A stretch of 64,000 nucleotides of DNA, taken from positions 372,001-436,000 of the forward strand of contig NZ_JAWLPU010000001.1 in the NCBI RefSeq assembly GCF_036997485.1. The letters run 5' to 3'. The stretch comes from Brachyspira pilosicoli. GTDB taxonomy: Bacteria > Spirochaetota > Brachyspiria > Brachyspirales > Brachyspiraceae. Shown here piece after piece: positions 37,917 through 47,412 of the stretch (its first letter is position 1; each line of letters starts with the position of its first letter). The position numbers and the translations under genes were made by a program. The notes under the pieces are model-generated. The model did not search any database, was not told the origin of the DNA, and was given only the letters and a program-made list of their open reading frames with translations.

Positions 37917-40403
37917 ATGAATATATCAGAAGAAAATGGACTAAAAAATCTTACACCAAATACTACTATATACCATGAAGGTGAAAAAATTAAAAATATT
38001 TCTATTATTACTAAAGGAACAATCGATGTATATATCTCATCAAGAGAATTGCTCGGTATAGAAGATGAAGAGGAAATAATGAAATATAGCTGCAAACTTT
38101 TTTCTATACCTAAAAACATCATGATTGGAATCGGTGTCTTTATGAATGATTCTAATTATATTTTCTCTTTCAAGTCTAAAAATGATAATGAGATTTACAC
38201 TATAAATGTACCAGATAAAGAATATATAAAAACTTTCTTTAACACTAATAAAACATATCTTACTAATATGTATCATTCTCTTGCATATATCATAATGAAA
38301 ACTTATGATGAATATATTAAAATAAAAAAAATTAATGATGAACTCAAAATAATAACTACTAATCTTGGGGTTATGTATTTCAATTTGAATGCTAAAAATA
38401 AAAATATTAAGTCTGAATTGTTTATTAAAACAAAAGAAGTTTTTGAATATGCTACAAATGACGGATTTAATTTTCCTACAGATTTTGATACTGACTTTAT
38501 AAAAGAAGATCATGAAGAAATATATAATCACAATAAAAATAAAATCATTGAAGAAAATGAAAAATTAGAATTTGAAATAGAATATATAAAAAGATTTTTA
38601 ACTATGCCTAAAGAAATTAAGTCTCCTTTCTTTAACTACGATGTTAATATGACTTTATCTGCTACAGCAATACTATATCAAACTTTAAAAGATATTGCTG
38701 ATATGCTTAAATCTGAAATTATAAACACTATGGAAAATATAGCTTTTCTATACTCTAATAATAAAGAATCTCTATTTAATGAATACTCTAAAATGGCATT
38801 TGAACTCGAAAAACAAGATAAAGATTATGAAATATGGGCAAGATATTCAAGATATATAGCTAATGTTACTAAAGACATAGTAGAAAAAATAAAAAATCAA
38901 TATGAATACGAAATAAATATAGATATAGACGAATTAGAAAGCACTATTAAAAAAATAACACAAAATATAAACTCTTCTAACGATGATTCAAATAATGAAA
39001 ACAACGTTCAAGTAGTGATGGGAGTAGAATCTATACCTGAAGAAATAAGAAACCCTAGCAAAAAAATAGTGGAAATAGCAGCAATACCTGAAGATAGAGC
39101 TGCTACATTCTTTAAATCTTTAAATGCATTCAAAAAATTAAAAGATAAATTTAGCACCGAAGATGATGCTAGAAAAATTAGAAGAAGTGTTACAAATGTA
39201 TTCTTTGAAGTATATAGAGAAATAGCTAAAAAATACATTATAAACAATGAAAAAAATAAGTTACTCTCTATGTTCCTTAACTTCGGATATATGGACGACC
39301 AATTGCTTACTCCAAACCAAATCGTTGATCTATATGAAGTTAAAGACAAAACAACTACTAAAAAAATTAATGTATTTTATATAGATGAGTGGCTTCAAAA
39401 GATTTATGATAAAGAAGAACCGCCTTCAGTTAATGGTTTCGGACAAGACTATAGAGAAGCTTTGAGAGAAATGAAAAAAAGGGGAACCATTAGCGACCAT
39501 GAAATGGAAGAGCATTGGGAAAGCCCTATTAGAAGACTCGAATATGAAGTGGATAATATGATTGAAACTACTCATAGATTATGTTATGGTCAAATAAGTG
39601 TTTATTTCCCTATACTTCACAAAGATATGATAATTAAAGATTTCAAAGATTCTTTAATAAAAAGAGAAGCGATGGAAAATACTCTAAACTCTATATTAGA
39701 AATAGATTTTTCTGCATTCTACAGAGAAGTATTATACAAAAATAAAGAGTTAAACATAGAAAAAGAATTAGTTATGCAGGAAGTACTTCCAAACATTATT
39801 CTAATGCCTACTTATGGTTCTCGTGCTATAATGTGGGAAGAACTTTCAAGTAGACAAAAAAATAGTACAGCAAGATTCCTGCTTCCAATATTTACATCAG
39901 AAGATTTGGAAGGTTTAACTCTTCCTATGATGGGTGCTTTCAGATGGGAGCTTTGTAAGACTATGCTTGGACCTGCTTGGAATGATATTACTCAAATGTC
40001 TATAACTTCAGAATACAGCGATTATATTCAGTTCTACAAGAAAAACAGAAATCTCTCTGATGATGCTAAAGAAAAATTAAAAGTGCAAATTAAAAAATGC
40101 AGAAACAATTTAAGAGAAGTATTTGTATCAGATTATGTTATATGGCTTAAATACGAAAGTAAAGGCATTATGCGTCTAAACAGAGTAGCAAGAGGTATCT
40201 TATACAGACAGGTTCCTTTTGCTAAAAATATAAGAGATGAGCTTGAAAAACAGCCTATGTTTGCTGATATGGCTAATAGATTTAAAAACATAAGAAATAA
40301 AAAAGCTACTGAATTAGAAAATAGATATTTCAAATTCACTAAAACAGGCAATCCTTTGCCTGAAGAGCTGCAAACTCATATAGATTTTTATAAGAAAATG
40401 TAA
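37917..40403 (+). CDS. large protein with N-terminal cNMP-binding-like domain
   Basis: An 828-residue cytoplasmic protein. Residues about 1-115 look like a cyclic-nucleotide-binding fold (P-N-T-T-I-Y-H-E-G-E-K-I-K-N-I-S-I-I-T-K-G-T-I-D-V). The Arg/Glu phosphate-binding cassette is not clearly kept, so ligand binding is doubtful. The rest is helical and highly charged. The C-terminal third (L-P-M-M-G-A-F-R-W-E-L and L-S-S-R-Q-K-N-S-T-A-R-F) is well ordered but belongs to no domain I can name. Similar large CNB-plus-unknown proteins exist in other spirochaetes. It stands alone, between the rRNA promoter region and the aminotransferase. Confidence 0.7.
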   Translation: MNISEENGLKNLTPNTTIYHEGEKIKNISIITKGTIDVYISSRELLGIEDEEEIMKYSCKLFSIPKNIMIGIGVFMNDSNYIFSFKSKNDNEIYTINVPDKEYIKTFFNTNKTYLTNMYHSLAYIIMKTYDEYIKIKKINDELKIITTNLGVMYFNLNAKNKNIKSELFIKTKEVFEYATNDGFNFPTDFDTDFIKEDHEEIYNHNKNKIIEENEKLEFEIEYIKRFLTMPKEIKSPFFNYDVNMTLSATAILYQTLKDIADMLKSEIINTMENIAFLYSNNKESLFNEYSKMAFELEKQDKDYEIWARYSRYIANVTKDIVEKIKNQYEYEINIDIDELESTIKKITQNINSSNDDSNNENNVQVVMGVESIPEEIRNPSKKIVEIAAIPEDRAATFFKSLNAFKKLKDKFSTEDDARKIRRSVTNVFFEVYREIAKKYIINNEKNKLLSMFLNFGYMDDQLLTPNQIVDLYEVKDKTTTKKINVFYIDEWLQKIYDKEEPPSVNGFGQDYREALREMKKRGTISDHEMEEHWESPIRRLEYEVDNMIETTHRLCYGQISVYFPILHKDMIIKDFKDSLIKREAMENTLNSILEIDFSAFYREVLYKNKELNIEKELVMQEVLPNIILMPTYGSRAIMWEELSSRQKNSTARFLLPIFTSEDLEGLTLPMMGAFRWELCKTMLGPAWNDITQMSITSEYSDYIQFYKKNRNLSDDAKEKLKVQIKKCRNNLREVFVSDYVIWLKYESKGIMRLNRVARGILYRQVPFAKNIRDELEKQPMFADMANRFKNIRNKKATELENRYFKFTKTGNPLPEELQTHIDFYKKM

Positions 40404-40414
40404 CTATAATAAAA

Positions 40415-40442
40415 TTGACAAAAAATAGTTTTTATATATAAT
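40415..40442 (+). promoter_or_regulatory. consensus promoter of the aminotransferase gene
   Basis: TTGACA at 40415-40420, a 16-base spacer and TATAAT at 40437-40442. Leader of about 50 bases. Confidence 0.8.
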
Positions 40443-40498
40443 ATTACTCTATATAATAATATTTTAAAATTAATTTCTATTTTTATGGAGATAAAAAA

Positions 40499-41632
40499 AT
40501 GCAGCTTAATAAAAATATATTAGAAGTACCATATTCATTAATAAGAGAACTCACTGAAAAAGCACAAAAAAAACAAGATAGTATAATGCTTACTATAGGA
40601 GAGCCGGATTTAGAGCCTCCAAAAGAATTAATTGAATACGGATGTGAATATGCTAAAACTCATTCTCTGCCATATACTCAAGCTGGGGGAAGCGAACATT
40701 TAAGAAATTTAGTTGCTAAACATTATAATAAATATTATGGTTCAAATGTTAATGCAAATAACATCACTATGCATATTGGTTCTATGGAAGGTATATCATC
40801 TGTATTTAGAACTATATTAAACATTGATGATGAAGTAATAATACCTACTCCTTTTTTCTCACCTTATGAACAAGCAGTTAAACTATCTTATGGTAAAGTA
40901 GTGTTTTTAGACACAAGAGAAGATAATCTCGTATTAAAGCCAGAAAGTATAGAAAAAGTTATAACTAATAAAACAAAAGCAATTCTTTTCAGTAACCCTG
41001 GAAACCCATCTGGATATATGTTAAAAAAAGAAGAAGTAGATGAGCTTGTAAAATACTTTGAAAAAAAAGATATATTTGTTATAGCTGACGAAATATATTC
41101 TGCTATATCATTTTATCCTTTTACATCATTTGCATCATACCCTTCTATTAAAGACAAGGTAATAATATTAAATGGTTTTTCAAAGTCTCATTCTATGACA
41201 GGTTGGAGAATAGGATACAGCATAACTCCAGAAGAAGTAAGAAAATATTTAGTTAATGCTAGTTTTAATAACGTTGGTAGTATGGTTAGTCTTTCTTGTG
41301 CCATTGCTGAATATGCTTTAGAAAAATATCCAATTATAGAAAGTTACAGAGATATTTATAAAGAGAGAGCTTTTACTATGTCAAAAGAATTAATAGATTT
41401 AGGTTTTGATGTAATAGAGCCGAGAGGAGCTTTTTATTTATTTGTAGGATACAGTAAGTTTTCTAAAGAGCCTTCGCTTGATTTTTCTATGAGATTATTA
41501 GATGAGACTGGAGTTGCTGTTGTACCGGGTATTGCTTTTGGCAGTGAAAATTATTTTAGAATAGCTTTAACTCAGGATATACCAATATTAAAAGAGGCTG
41601 TTAAGAGAATAAAAGATTTTTTAAATAAATAA
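40499..41632 (+). CDS. class I/II aminotransferase
   Basis: A 377-residue PLP enzyme of fold type I, similar to aspartate or aromatic aminotransferases. It has S-N-P-G-N-P-S-G-Y (165-173), A-D-E-I-Y with Asp197, the Schiff-base lysine K229 in N-G-F-S-K-S-H-S-M-T-G-W-R and the C-terminal substrate Arg in F-R-I-A-L. The true substrate cannot be set by eye. Monocistronic, with a GGAG site and a consensus promoter. Confidence 0.9.
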   Translation: MQLNKNILEVPYSLIRELTEKAQKKQDSIMLTIGEPDLEPPKELIEYGCEYAKTHSLPYTQAGGSEHLRNLVAKHYNKYYGSNVNANNITMHIGSMEGISSVFRTILNIDDEVIIPTPFFSPYEQAVKLSYGKVVFLDTREDNLVLKPESIEKVITNKTKAILFSNPGNPSGYMLKKEEVDELVKYFEKKDIFVIADEIYSAISFYPFTSFASYPSIKDKVIILNGFSKSHSMTGWRIGYSITPEEVRKYLVNASFNNVGSMVSLSCAIAEYALEKYPIIESYRDIYKERAFTMSKELIDLGFDVIEPRGAFYLFVGYSKFSKEPSLDFSMRLLDETGVAVVPGIAFGSENYFRIALTQDIPILKEAVKRIKDFLNK

Positions 41633-41875
41633 AATTATTATATCAATTTTTTATTGGTTTTTATAATATATAGTTTCATATTTTGAATATATGCAATTTT
41701 TAGAAATGTAAAGAAAACACAATATTAAATTTGTATAAAAATGTTGTATATGTAGTGTAATACTGTTAAATTTGTGCTAAAAATAAAAAAGTTATAATAT
41801 TTTTAGGCTATATTTTAAACTATACGTTATCTCAAATAAGGTAATACAACTTTTTAACTATTACTGCATACTAAT

Positions 41876-41919
41876 AAATTATTATTATTTTTGTAACTTT
41901 ACAAAAATAATAATAATTT
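41876..41919 (+). repeat. perfect 21-bp AT hairpin
   Basis: Arms 41876-41896 and 41899-41919 are perfectly complementary with a two-base loop, followed by a short T-run and a second smaller hairpin (about 41929-41950, AAAATAAG with CTTATTTT). It lies in the 364-base gap between the aminotransferase and the EamA gene, 77 bases before the latter. It could be a terminator or a cruciform. The rest of the gap shows nothing. Confidence 0.6.
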
Positions 41920-41996
41920 TTACAAAAAATAAGCTTTTCTTATTTTTATTTAAAATAAAAAATATATAATTTTGTATTAAAAAATAAGGATTTATT

Positions 41997-42431
41997 ATGT
42001 CGATTTTCTTTGCACTTCTATCATCAATATTTGCATCTCTAACTGCAATACTAATAAAGATAGGTCTTAAAAACATTAATTCAAATTTAGCCACTGCAAT
42101 AAGAACTATTATAATACTGTTTATGTCTTGGATAATTGTATTTTATACTAACAAGATAAACTCTATAAATACTTTAGACACAATAAAAAATATAAATAAC
42201 AAAACTTTAATATTTATAATACTTTCTGGTGTAGCTACGGGACTATCTTGGATATTTTATTTTAAAGCATTGCAAATTGGAAATGTTAATAAAGTAATTG
42301 TAATAGATAAACTTTCTATAGTATTTACAATCATATTAGCAGCAATATTTCTAAATGAGGCTTTAACATTAAAAATCATTATAGGAGTTATACTTATAGT
42401 AGCAGGAACACTTATAATTAGTTTAGGATAA
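41997..42431 (+). CDS. EamA-type single-domain membrane transporter
   Basis: A 144-residue integral membrane protein with about five hydrophobic helices: one EamA domain, half of a normal ten-helix drug/metabolite transporter. It has L-S-S-I-F-A-S-L-T-A-I-L-I-K-I-G at the start and F-Y-F-K-A-L-Q-I-G-N-V-N-K-V in the middle, as in small family members of about 140 residues. These may work as dimers. Substrate unknown. AAGGA precedes the ATG. Confidence 0.85.
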   Translation: MSIFFALLSSIFASLTAILIKIGLKNINSNLATAIRTIIILFMSWIIVFYTNKINSINTLDTIKNINNKTLIFIILSGVATGLSWIFYFKALQIGNVNKVIVIDKLSIVFTIILAAIFLNEALTLKIIIGVILIVAGTLIISLG

Positions 42432-42518
42432 TTAAAATATAAATAAAAAATAATAAAGCAGAATGAGTAAATGCTTATCAAACATAATTATATTATTAGT
42501 GACAGCAATATAAAAAAT

Positions 42519-42554
42519 AATTTCATAGTGAAGTATACCCTCCGCTATGAAATT
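42519..42554. terminator. bidirectional terminator
   Basis: AATTTCATAG and CTATGAAATT form a 10-bp stem (plus G-U/G-C extension) between the convergent EamA and outer-membrane protein genes. AT-rich sequence follows on both sides. Confidence 0.6.
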
Positions 42555-42567
42555 AATAATAAAAAAT

Positions 42568-43266
42568 TTATATATTATATTCTATTACTTCTCTTTTTTT
42601 TGTTCCTCCAAAATTAAATATATCTAAATGTATGCCAAATTGAACTCCAACATCAACAGAGCCTAATTTACCAGGATATTTATAACCAATACCTAAATTT
42701 TCTAAGCCATCTTTCATTTGTAAATAAGGTATATCAAAATTAACATATAATGATAAACTAATAAATATTAGATTTATACCTGTATAGAGTCTTACATACG
42801 GTATAAAACCATTATTATATCTGCTTGCAAAAGCTCCTCCGCTTAATGCCATTTTATTATTTCCCTCTATATATTTTCCTAAGAATGGAAACTTTACTCC
42901 GCCTCCTACACCTAATTGAAATAATAAAGGTCTCCATTCTAAATTAAGCCCTGTCATAACACTATCAAATTCATGCGTAACATCAGCAGAGCTTGCAAAT
43001 TTAAAAGTATCTCTATACCAACCAACATCTAACCCCAATGATACAGTATGAGTTCCATCACCTATATCAAAATTAATCCTAGGGTTAAATATTACTCCAA
43101 CTTCAAAAGCAGATTTTGGACTAAAATATGAAGCTGCTTCTGCATTATCTGAATAAAAACTAGGGATACTTCCTCCAAGCGGTATATACATACCTATACC
43201 TAATGAATGAGAATAGGCTAATGATGAAAAAATAAACATTAAACCTAAAACTATAATTTTTTTCAT
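42568..43266 (-). CDS. predicted outer-membrane beta-barrel protein
   Basis: A 232-residue exported protein. A signal peptide of about 18 residues ends S-S-L-A-Y-S. The mature part alternates polar and hydrophobic residues, is Gly/aromatic-rich and ends in hydrophobic strands, which fits an outer-membrane beta-barrel. No named family. I chose the ATG at 43266, which has AGGAG before it; an ATG eight codons upstream overlaps that site. It follows a terminator of the DUF2723 gene, so it is separately transcribed. Confidence 0.75.
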   Translation of the reverse strand: MKKIIVLGLMFIFSSLAYSHSLGIGMYIPLGGSIPSFYSDNAEAASYFSPKSAFEVGVIFNPRINFDIGDGTHTVSLGLDVGWYRDTFKFASSADVTHEFDSVMTGLNLEWRPLLFQLGVGGGVKFPFLGKYIEGNNKMALSGGAFASRYNNGFIPYVRLYTGINLIFISLSLYVNFDIPYLQMKDGLENLGIGYKYPGKLGSVDVGVQFGIHLDIFNFGGTKKREVIEYNI

Positions 43267-43384
43267 TTTTAATCTCCTGTTTAATAACATAAATTATTAA
43301 ATACTTTATACTTTTTATAGTAATATATTAATTTTATTCAAAAAATCAATATGAAAAGAAATTTTACAATATTAAATAGCAATA

Positions 43385-43421
43385 TTAAAAAAGGCTCACT
43401 ATTGTATTAATAGCAAGCCTT
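43385..43421 (-). terminator. terminator of the DUF2723 gene
   Basis: On the minus strand a 13-bp stem (AAGGCTTGCTATT with AATAGTGAGCCTT, two G-U pairs), a five-base loop and TTTTTT. It begins 26 bases after the stop codon. Confidence 0.8.
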
Positions 43422-43446
43422 AATAATTTTTTATTATACTTTTTTG

Positions 43447-46400
43447 TTACTGATTAGGAACCCCAACAGTACCTAAATACTGCATTATCTGCAGCCTTCT
43501 GCTTTCAACATCTTTATCTAAATTAGCTATCACCTGATTATCTTTAGCAAGAGGGGACATTCTAACCTTAAAATCATTATAAACATTAAGCGCCTCAACA
43601 ATCATATTCTGCTCTATATATATATGACCTATAGCATACAAAGCAAAAGCACCGTCCTGAGTTAAATCATTAGTATATTTTGAGTATATATTCACAGCTT
43701 CATTATATCTCTTTTGATTAAGGTAAATACTAGCCAAATCAAAATCTATGCCTCTTCTATCATCTCTTGTAATATTAGGAAGATTCAAAGTTTCATTTAA
43801 TATATTAATACCAGTATTAACATCACCAATATTAGCATAAAGTATTGCAAGCTCTTTATTAACATTTATTAATTGAGTATTATTAACAGCTCTTTTTTTA
43901 GCTTCATTTTTAGCCCAAATAGTTTCATCCAAATCTTGTCTGTTTTGATAAATATAATTAGCATAAGCACTGTAGCTATCAAAAGTATTTTCTGCTATAG
44001 CCTGTTGTTTTATACCATCTGCCTGTCGTCTTGTGGTCCTAAGCTGTAAGTCTAATCTATTATTAAACTGCATTATCTGCTGATAAGTAGCATTTTGTGC
44101 TCTTGCTGCATCTCCCATGTCTCTGCCTCTATGGAAAGTTTTCTCTGCCCTTGCCATTACATTTTTAGCTTTATTCAAATATTCAGCTTCTTTCTCATAA
44201 GGAGTATCTTTAGAACGAGCTAAATATTCATAAGAAGCCGCCAAATTAAAATAAGCAGGATAAATTAGCTTTTCAAGTTTTATAAGCTCTTCATACATTA
44301 CAGCAGCTCTTTCATAATTACCATCTAATATAGCTTGATTTCCTATAGCAAAGTAAACATTAGACATATCAAAGCCTATAGTAAGCATTCTCTCTTCTTC
44401 TTCTCTCTTAAGATTTTTATACTCTTCTATTTTTGCATTAGCTTCTTCTCTTGTAATGCCGTTTTTAGCAACGTTTCCATTACTCATAAAACCAAGCAAT
44501 TTTTGATATGTTTTTATTCTTCTGTTATACATATCTATTTTGGCAAGAGAATAAGAACTTACAAAAATCTCTCTTGTTAAAAAGTCATAATGAGAAATCT
44601 CTTCAGCAGTTCCTTTCGTAGTGTAGCTATTCCAATAATCTTCTTCTGTTTTCAACTCTGGGAAAGGAAGCTCATACATTTTTACAAAAGTTATCTCTTC
44701 ATTGCCGTTATAATTATTTTTTCGCTCTACAGATATTAACCCTTCATCAAGCAAAGCATTCAAATCTGAAGCAACTTTTTCATTCTCATAATTTCTTTTC
44801 AAATGCTCTTTTGCTATTGCTTTATAATCATTAACAGTAAGCACCTTAAAAAACTCTAACTCATCAACTAAAGCATATTTTATAGGCTGAACTTTAAATA
44901 CTAGTCCATAAGCCTTAAAGTAATAATCTCCAAGTCTCTCAAGACCGTCTCTTCTCCAAGCCATATAATAAGGTCTGCCAGTATTTATAAAATCTTTATC
45001 CACAGCATCACTTATGCTTCCAAGCCATCTGCCGTCTGTTTTCATAAGATTGCCGTATATTCTCTCAAACACATTACCCTTTTGGTCATATATTTTTAAA
45101 TCCGGTCTTCTTCTTTCAACCATAGTGTAGTAAACAAGACCGAATACTTGGTTATCTCCTCCCTCTGTGGCAAATATTGCATTGTCTGGAAGAGAGTTCA
45201 TCATATTGTATGAATAGTCATGGTTACTAAAATCTTTAGAGTTGTTGTTGCGGGTTAAGTTCGTTACAAATATAGGCACCATTATTGCAAATATTGCTAT
45301 AAGCGATATTGCATGATAAGGCTTTAATTTTGTATCTGTACTCTCTTCAGGAGGCTTTTTTAATACATTTTTTATATTAGTGTTAAAATATTCCATATAC
45401 CATTGCATACCAAAACCAACTATTACAATCATATATAAAGTAGCGGGTAAGAAAAATACTTCAACAAATGATAAAGTTCTTACACTTGGAGGAGGATTAG
45501 TATATGCCATAAGTGATACACTAAAACTTAAAAGCCCAAATACTGAGAATATTCCTATAAATTTATTTTTCTTAAATATTTGGAATAAGCCAGGTATTAA
45601 GAATAATAAACCTAAAACAGTTAATTGGGTTTTAAATATATTAATTAAAGCAGTAACTTGTTCTGGGTGAAGTATGAAAGCTGCTGCAATATCATTACCA
45701 GAAGTACCATACTGTTTTCTATGTATCATACTAAATAAATAGCTTAAATTCTCCCAACCAGAAGGCTCATTCAATTGCCCCCAGTTTAGAGGAGGTAAAG
45801 CCCTCGCTCTTATAGGCATGTAGGCATATATCATAACTCCAACAGCAAGCATTAAAAGCATTTTATAATAAGAGAATGATATTCCTGTAATAAAATCATT
45901 ATCATTATTAAACTTATCTATCTTACACAAGAAATATCTATAAACTAACACCCAAACAATAACTAAAAATAAAGGCCAAAATACTAAGAACATTCCTTTA
46001 TAAAGAGTTGGGTAGAAAGGAGCTTTTAAGTTTTGTATCATATCAGGTCTTAAATAAGAACCATTAGCAAGTGCTGTAAATATGTCGCTTAAAATATTCA
46101 TATCTGTAAAAGGTTTAAACAATATAGAAAATATAGAGTCATTAGAAGCTACACCAGGAGGGAAATATAAATAAGCTTCATAATTCATAATAAATCTATA
46201 GTATCCAAACCCGCCTATAAATAACAATACTAAAAATACAAATATGGATATAAATGGAGTTTCAATATTTTCTATATATCTGTCTTTATGAACCAAGAAT
46301 AATACAACAGCTATAAACAAAAGAGGAGCAAAAGCAAAAGGCAAAGTAACATGGTGATTAGCAAGTGCTACCCCATAAAGAAAACCGAAAGCCATTAAAT

Positions 46401-47184
46401 ATTTATTTCCATAATAAGGCACATCATCATTAGCATGCTGCCAAACTGCCTCAAACCAATAAACAAGTATCAAAAGCATAGAAGCTATTTGGAGAATATT
46501 TAAGCTGTAAACTTCAGCCATAGTAGCCTGTGCCCACATATTGTCAGATATAGCAAAAGCAACACTTGCAAGTAGTGCAGGTATATGTACTACAGGAGAA
46601 AAACCTCTCTCAATTCTGTTTTGTCCTAATACTTTAACCATAATAAGATAGAAGAAAATCATAGCTATAGCACCGCATGCCCCAGAAAAAAGGTTGGTCC
46701 TCCAAGCAATATTTCCAAATGGTATATAAGTAAATAGTTTAGACATTAAAGTATAGAAAGGATATCCCGGAGCATGCCCTACTCCCAAGAAGTAAGCTGC
46801 TGTTGTAAGCTCTCCGTTATCGCCGGCAGAAAGCGAAGGCGTTAATGTAAACAAATAAAGCAAAAATGTAAACAAAAATGCTACACTAGAAAATATTATA
46901 TCTATCTTTGAAAGGTGGTAGGGTTTTATTTCATACTTTTTAAATATTGGTTCGCTGTCAGAAGACTTCGAGAATAATTTAGAGAGTATGTTTTCGCCTT
47001 TTTCTTTATTAGATTTTTCTTTCTTATTATTCTTTGAATTATTTTTTTGATTGTTTTGCAGATTATTAATATATTCTTCTATTAACTCTCTGTCTTTTTC
47101 TAATTTTTTTGTAAGCTCATCAATGCTTTTATTTTTGTAATTAGCTTTAATATACTCTTTTTCAAGATGCGAAAGTTTAGCCAT
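43447..47184 (-). CDS. DUF2723 (TMEM260/GT117-type) glycosyltransferase with TPR tail
   Basis: A 1245-residue protein. Residues 1-90 are charged and cytoplasmic. From about 95 to 620 there are 10-12 membrane helices with the DUF2723 signature P-S-L-S-A-G-D-N-G-E-L (acidic residues D122 and E125) and G-V-G-H-A-P-G-Y-P-F-Y. This family is related to protein O-mannosyltransferases (GT-C fold), using a lipid-linked sugar on the outer face. The C-terminal 500 residues contain tetratricopeptide-like repeats (Y-E-R-A-A-V-M-Y-E-E-L-I, Y-N-E-A-V-N-I-Y). It may glycosylate exported proteins. It lies next to the Maf and DUF3108 genes on the same strand. Confidence 0.8.
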   Translation of the reverse strand: MAKLSHLEKEYIKANYKNKSIDELTKKLEKDRELIEEYINNLQNNQKNNSKNNKKEKSNKEKGENILSKLFSKSSDSEPIFKKYEIKPYHLSKIDIIFSSVAFLFTFLLYLFTLTPSLSAGDNGELTTAAYFLGVGHAPGYPFYTLMSKLFTYIPFGNIAWRTNLFSGACGAIAMIFFYLIMVKVLGQNRIERGFSPVVHIPALLASVAFAISDNMWAQATMAEVYSLNILQIASMLLILVYWFEAVWQHANDDVPYYGNKYLMAFGFLYGVALANHHVTLPFAFAPLLFIAVVLFLVHKDRYIENIETPFISIFVFLVLLFIGGFGYYRFIMNYEAYLYFPPGVASNDSIFSILFKPFTDMNILSDIFTALANGSYLRPDMIQNLKAPFYPTLYKGMFLVFWPLFLVIVWVLVYRYFLCKIDKFNNDNDFITGISFSYYKMLLMLAVGVMIYAYMPIRARALPPLNWGQLNEPSGWENLSYLFSMIHRKQYGTSGNDIAAAFILHPEQVTALINIFKTQLTVLGLLFLIPGLFQIFKKNKFIGIFSVFGLLSFSVSLMAYTNPPPSVRTLSFVEVFFLPATLYMIVIVGFGMQWYMEYFNTNIKNVLKKPPEESTDTKLKPYHAISLIAIFAIMVPIFVTNLTRNNNSKDFSNHDYSYNMMNSLPDNAIFATEGGDNQVFGLVYYTMVERRRPDLKIYDQKGNVFERIYGNLMKTDGRWLGSISDAVDKDFINTGRPYYMAWRRDGLERLGDYYFKAYGLVFKVQPIKYALVDELEFFKVLTVNDYKAIAKEHLKRNYENEKVASDLNALLDEGLISVERKNNYNGNEEITFVKMYELPFPELKTEEDYWNSYTTKGTAEEISHYDFLTREIFVSSYSLAKIDMYNRRIKTYQKLLGFMSNGNVAKNGITREEANAKIEEYKNLKREEEERMLTIGFDMSNVYFAIGNQAILDGNYERAAVMYEELIKLEKLIYPAYFNLAASYEYLARSKDTPYEKEAEYLNKAKNVMARAEKTFHRGRDMGDAARAQNATYQQIMQFNNRLDLQLRTTRRQADGIKQQAIAENTFDSYSAYANYIYQNRQDLDETIWAKNEAKKRAVNNTQLINVNKELAILYANIGDVNTGINILNETLNLPNITRDDRRGIDFDLASIYLNQKRYNEAVNIYSKYTNDLTQDGAFALYAIGHIYIEQNMIVEALNVYNDFKVRMSPLAKDNQVIANLDKDVESRRLQIMQYLGTVGVPNQ

Positions 47185-47271
47185 TTAATTATTTCCTCTT
47201 AATCTAATTTTAAATAGTTTCAGATTGTTATATATTTTATTTTGGATTATATGCGGCAATGAATTTATTTT

Positions 47272-47308
47272 GTACTTTTTCCCGCCGCAAAAAGTACCAA
47301 AAAGTGCA
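47272..47308 (+). repeat. solo A module of the intergenic repeat family
   Basis: GTACTTTTTCCCGCCGC, then AAAAAGTAC, then CAAAAAGTGCA: the short form, with a nine-base stem. It lies in the 228-base gap between the Maf and DUF2723 genes, which are co-directional. No B module is visible next to it. The rest of the gap is AT-rich. Confidence 0.8.
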
Positions 47309-47412
47309 AATAGTTTGTTAATATTTTAAAATATCACAACTATAATTTATTATTATATAATAAAATCGCTTATTATTCAATAATGTAAAAAAGATATTTC
47401 TCTAAATTACAT

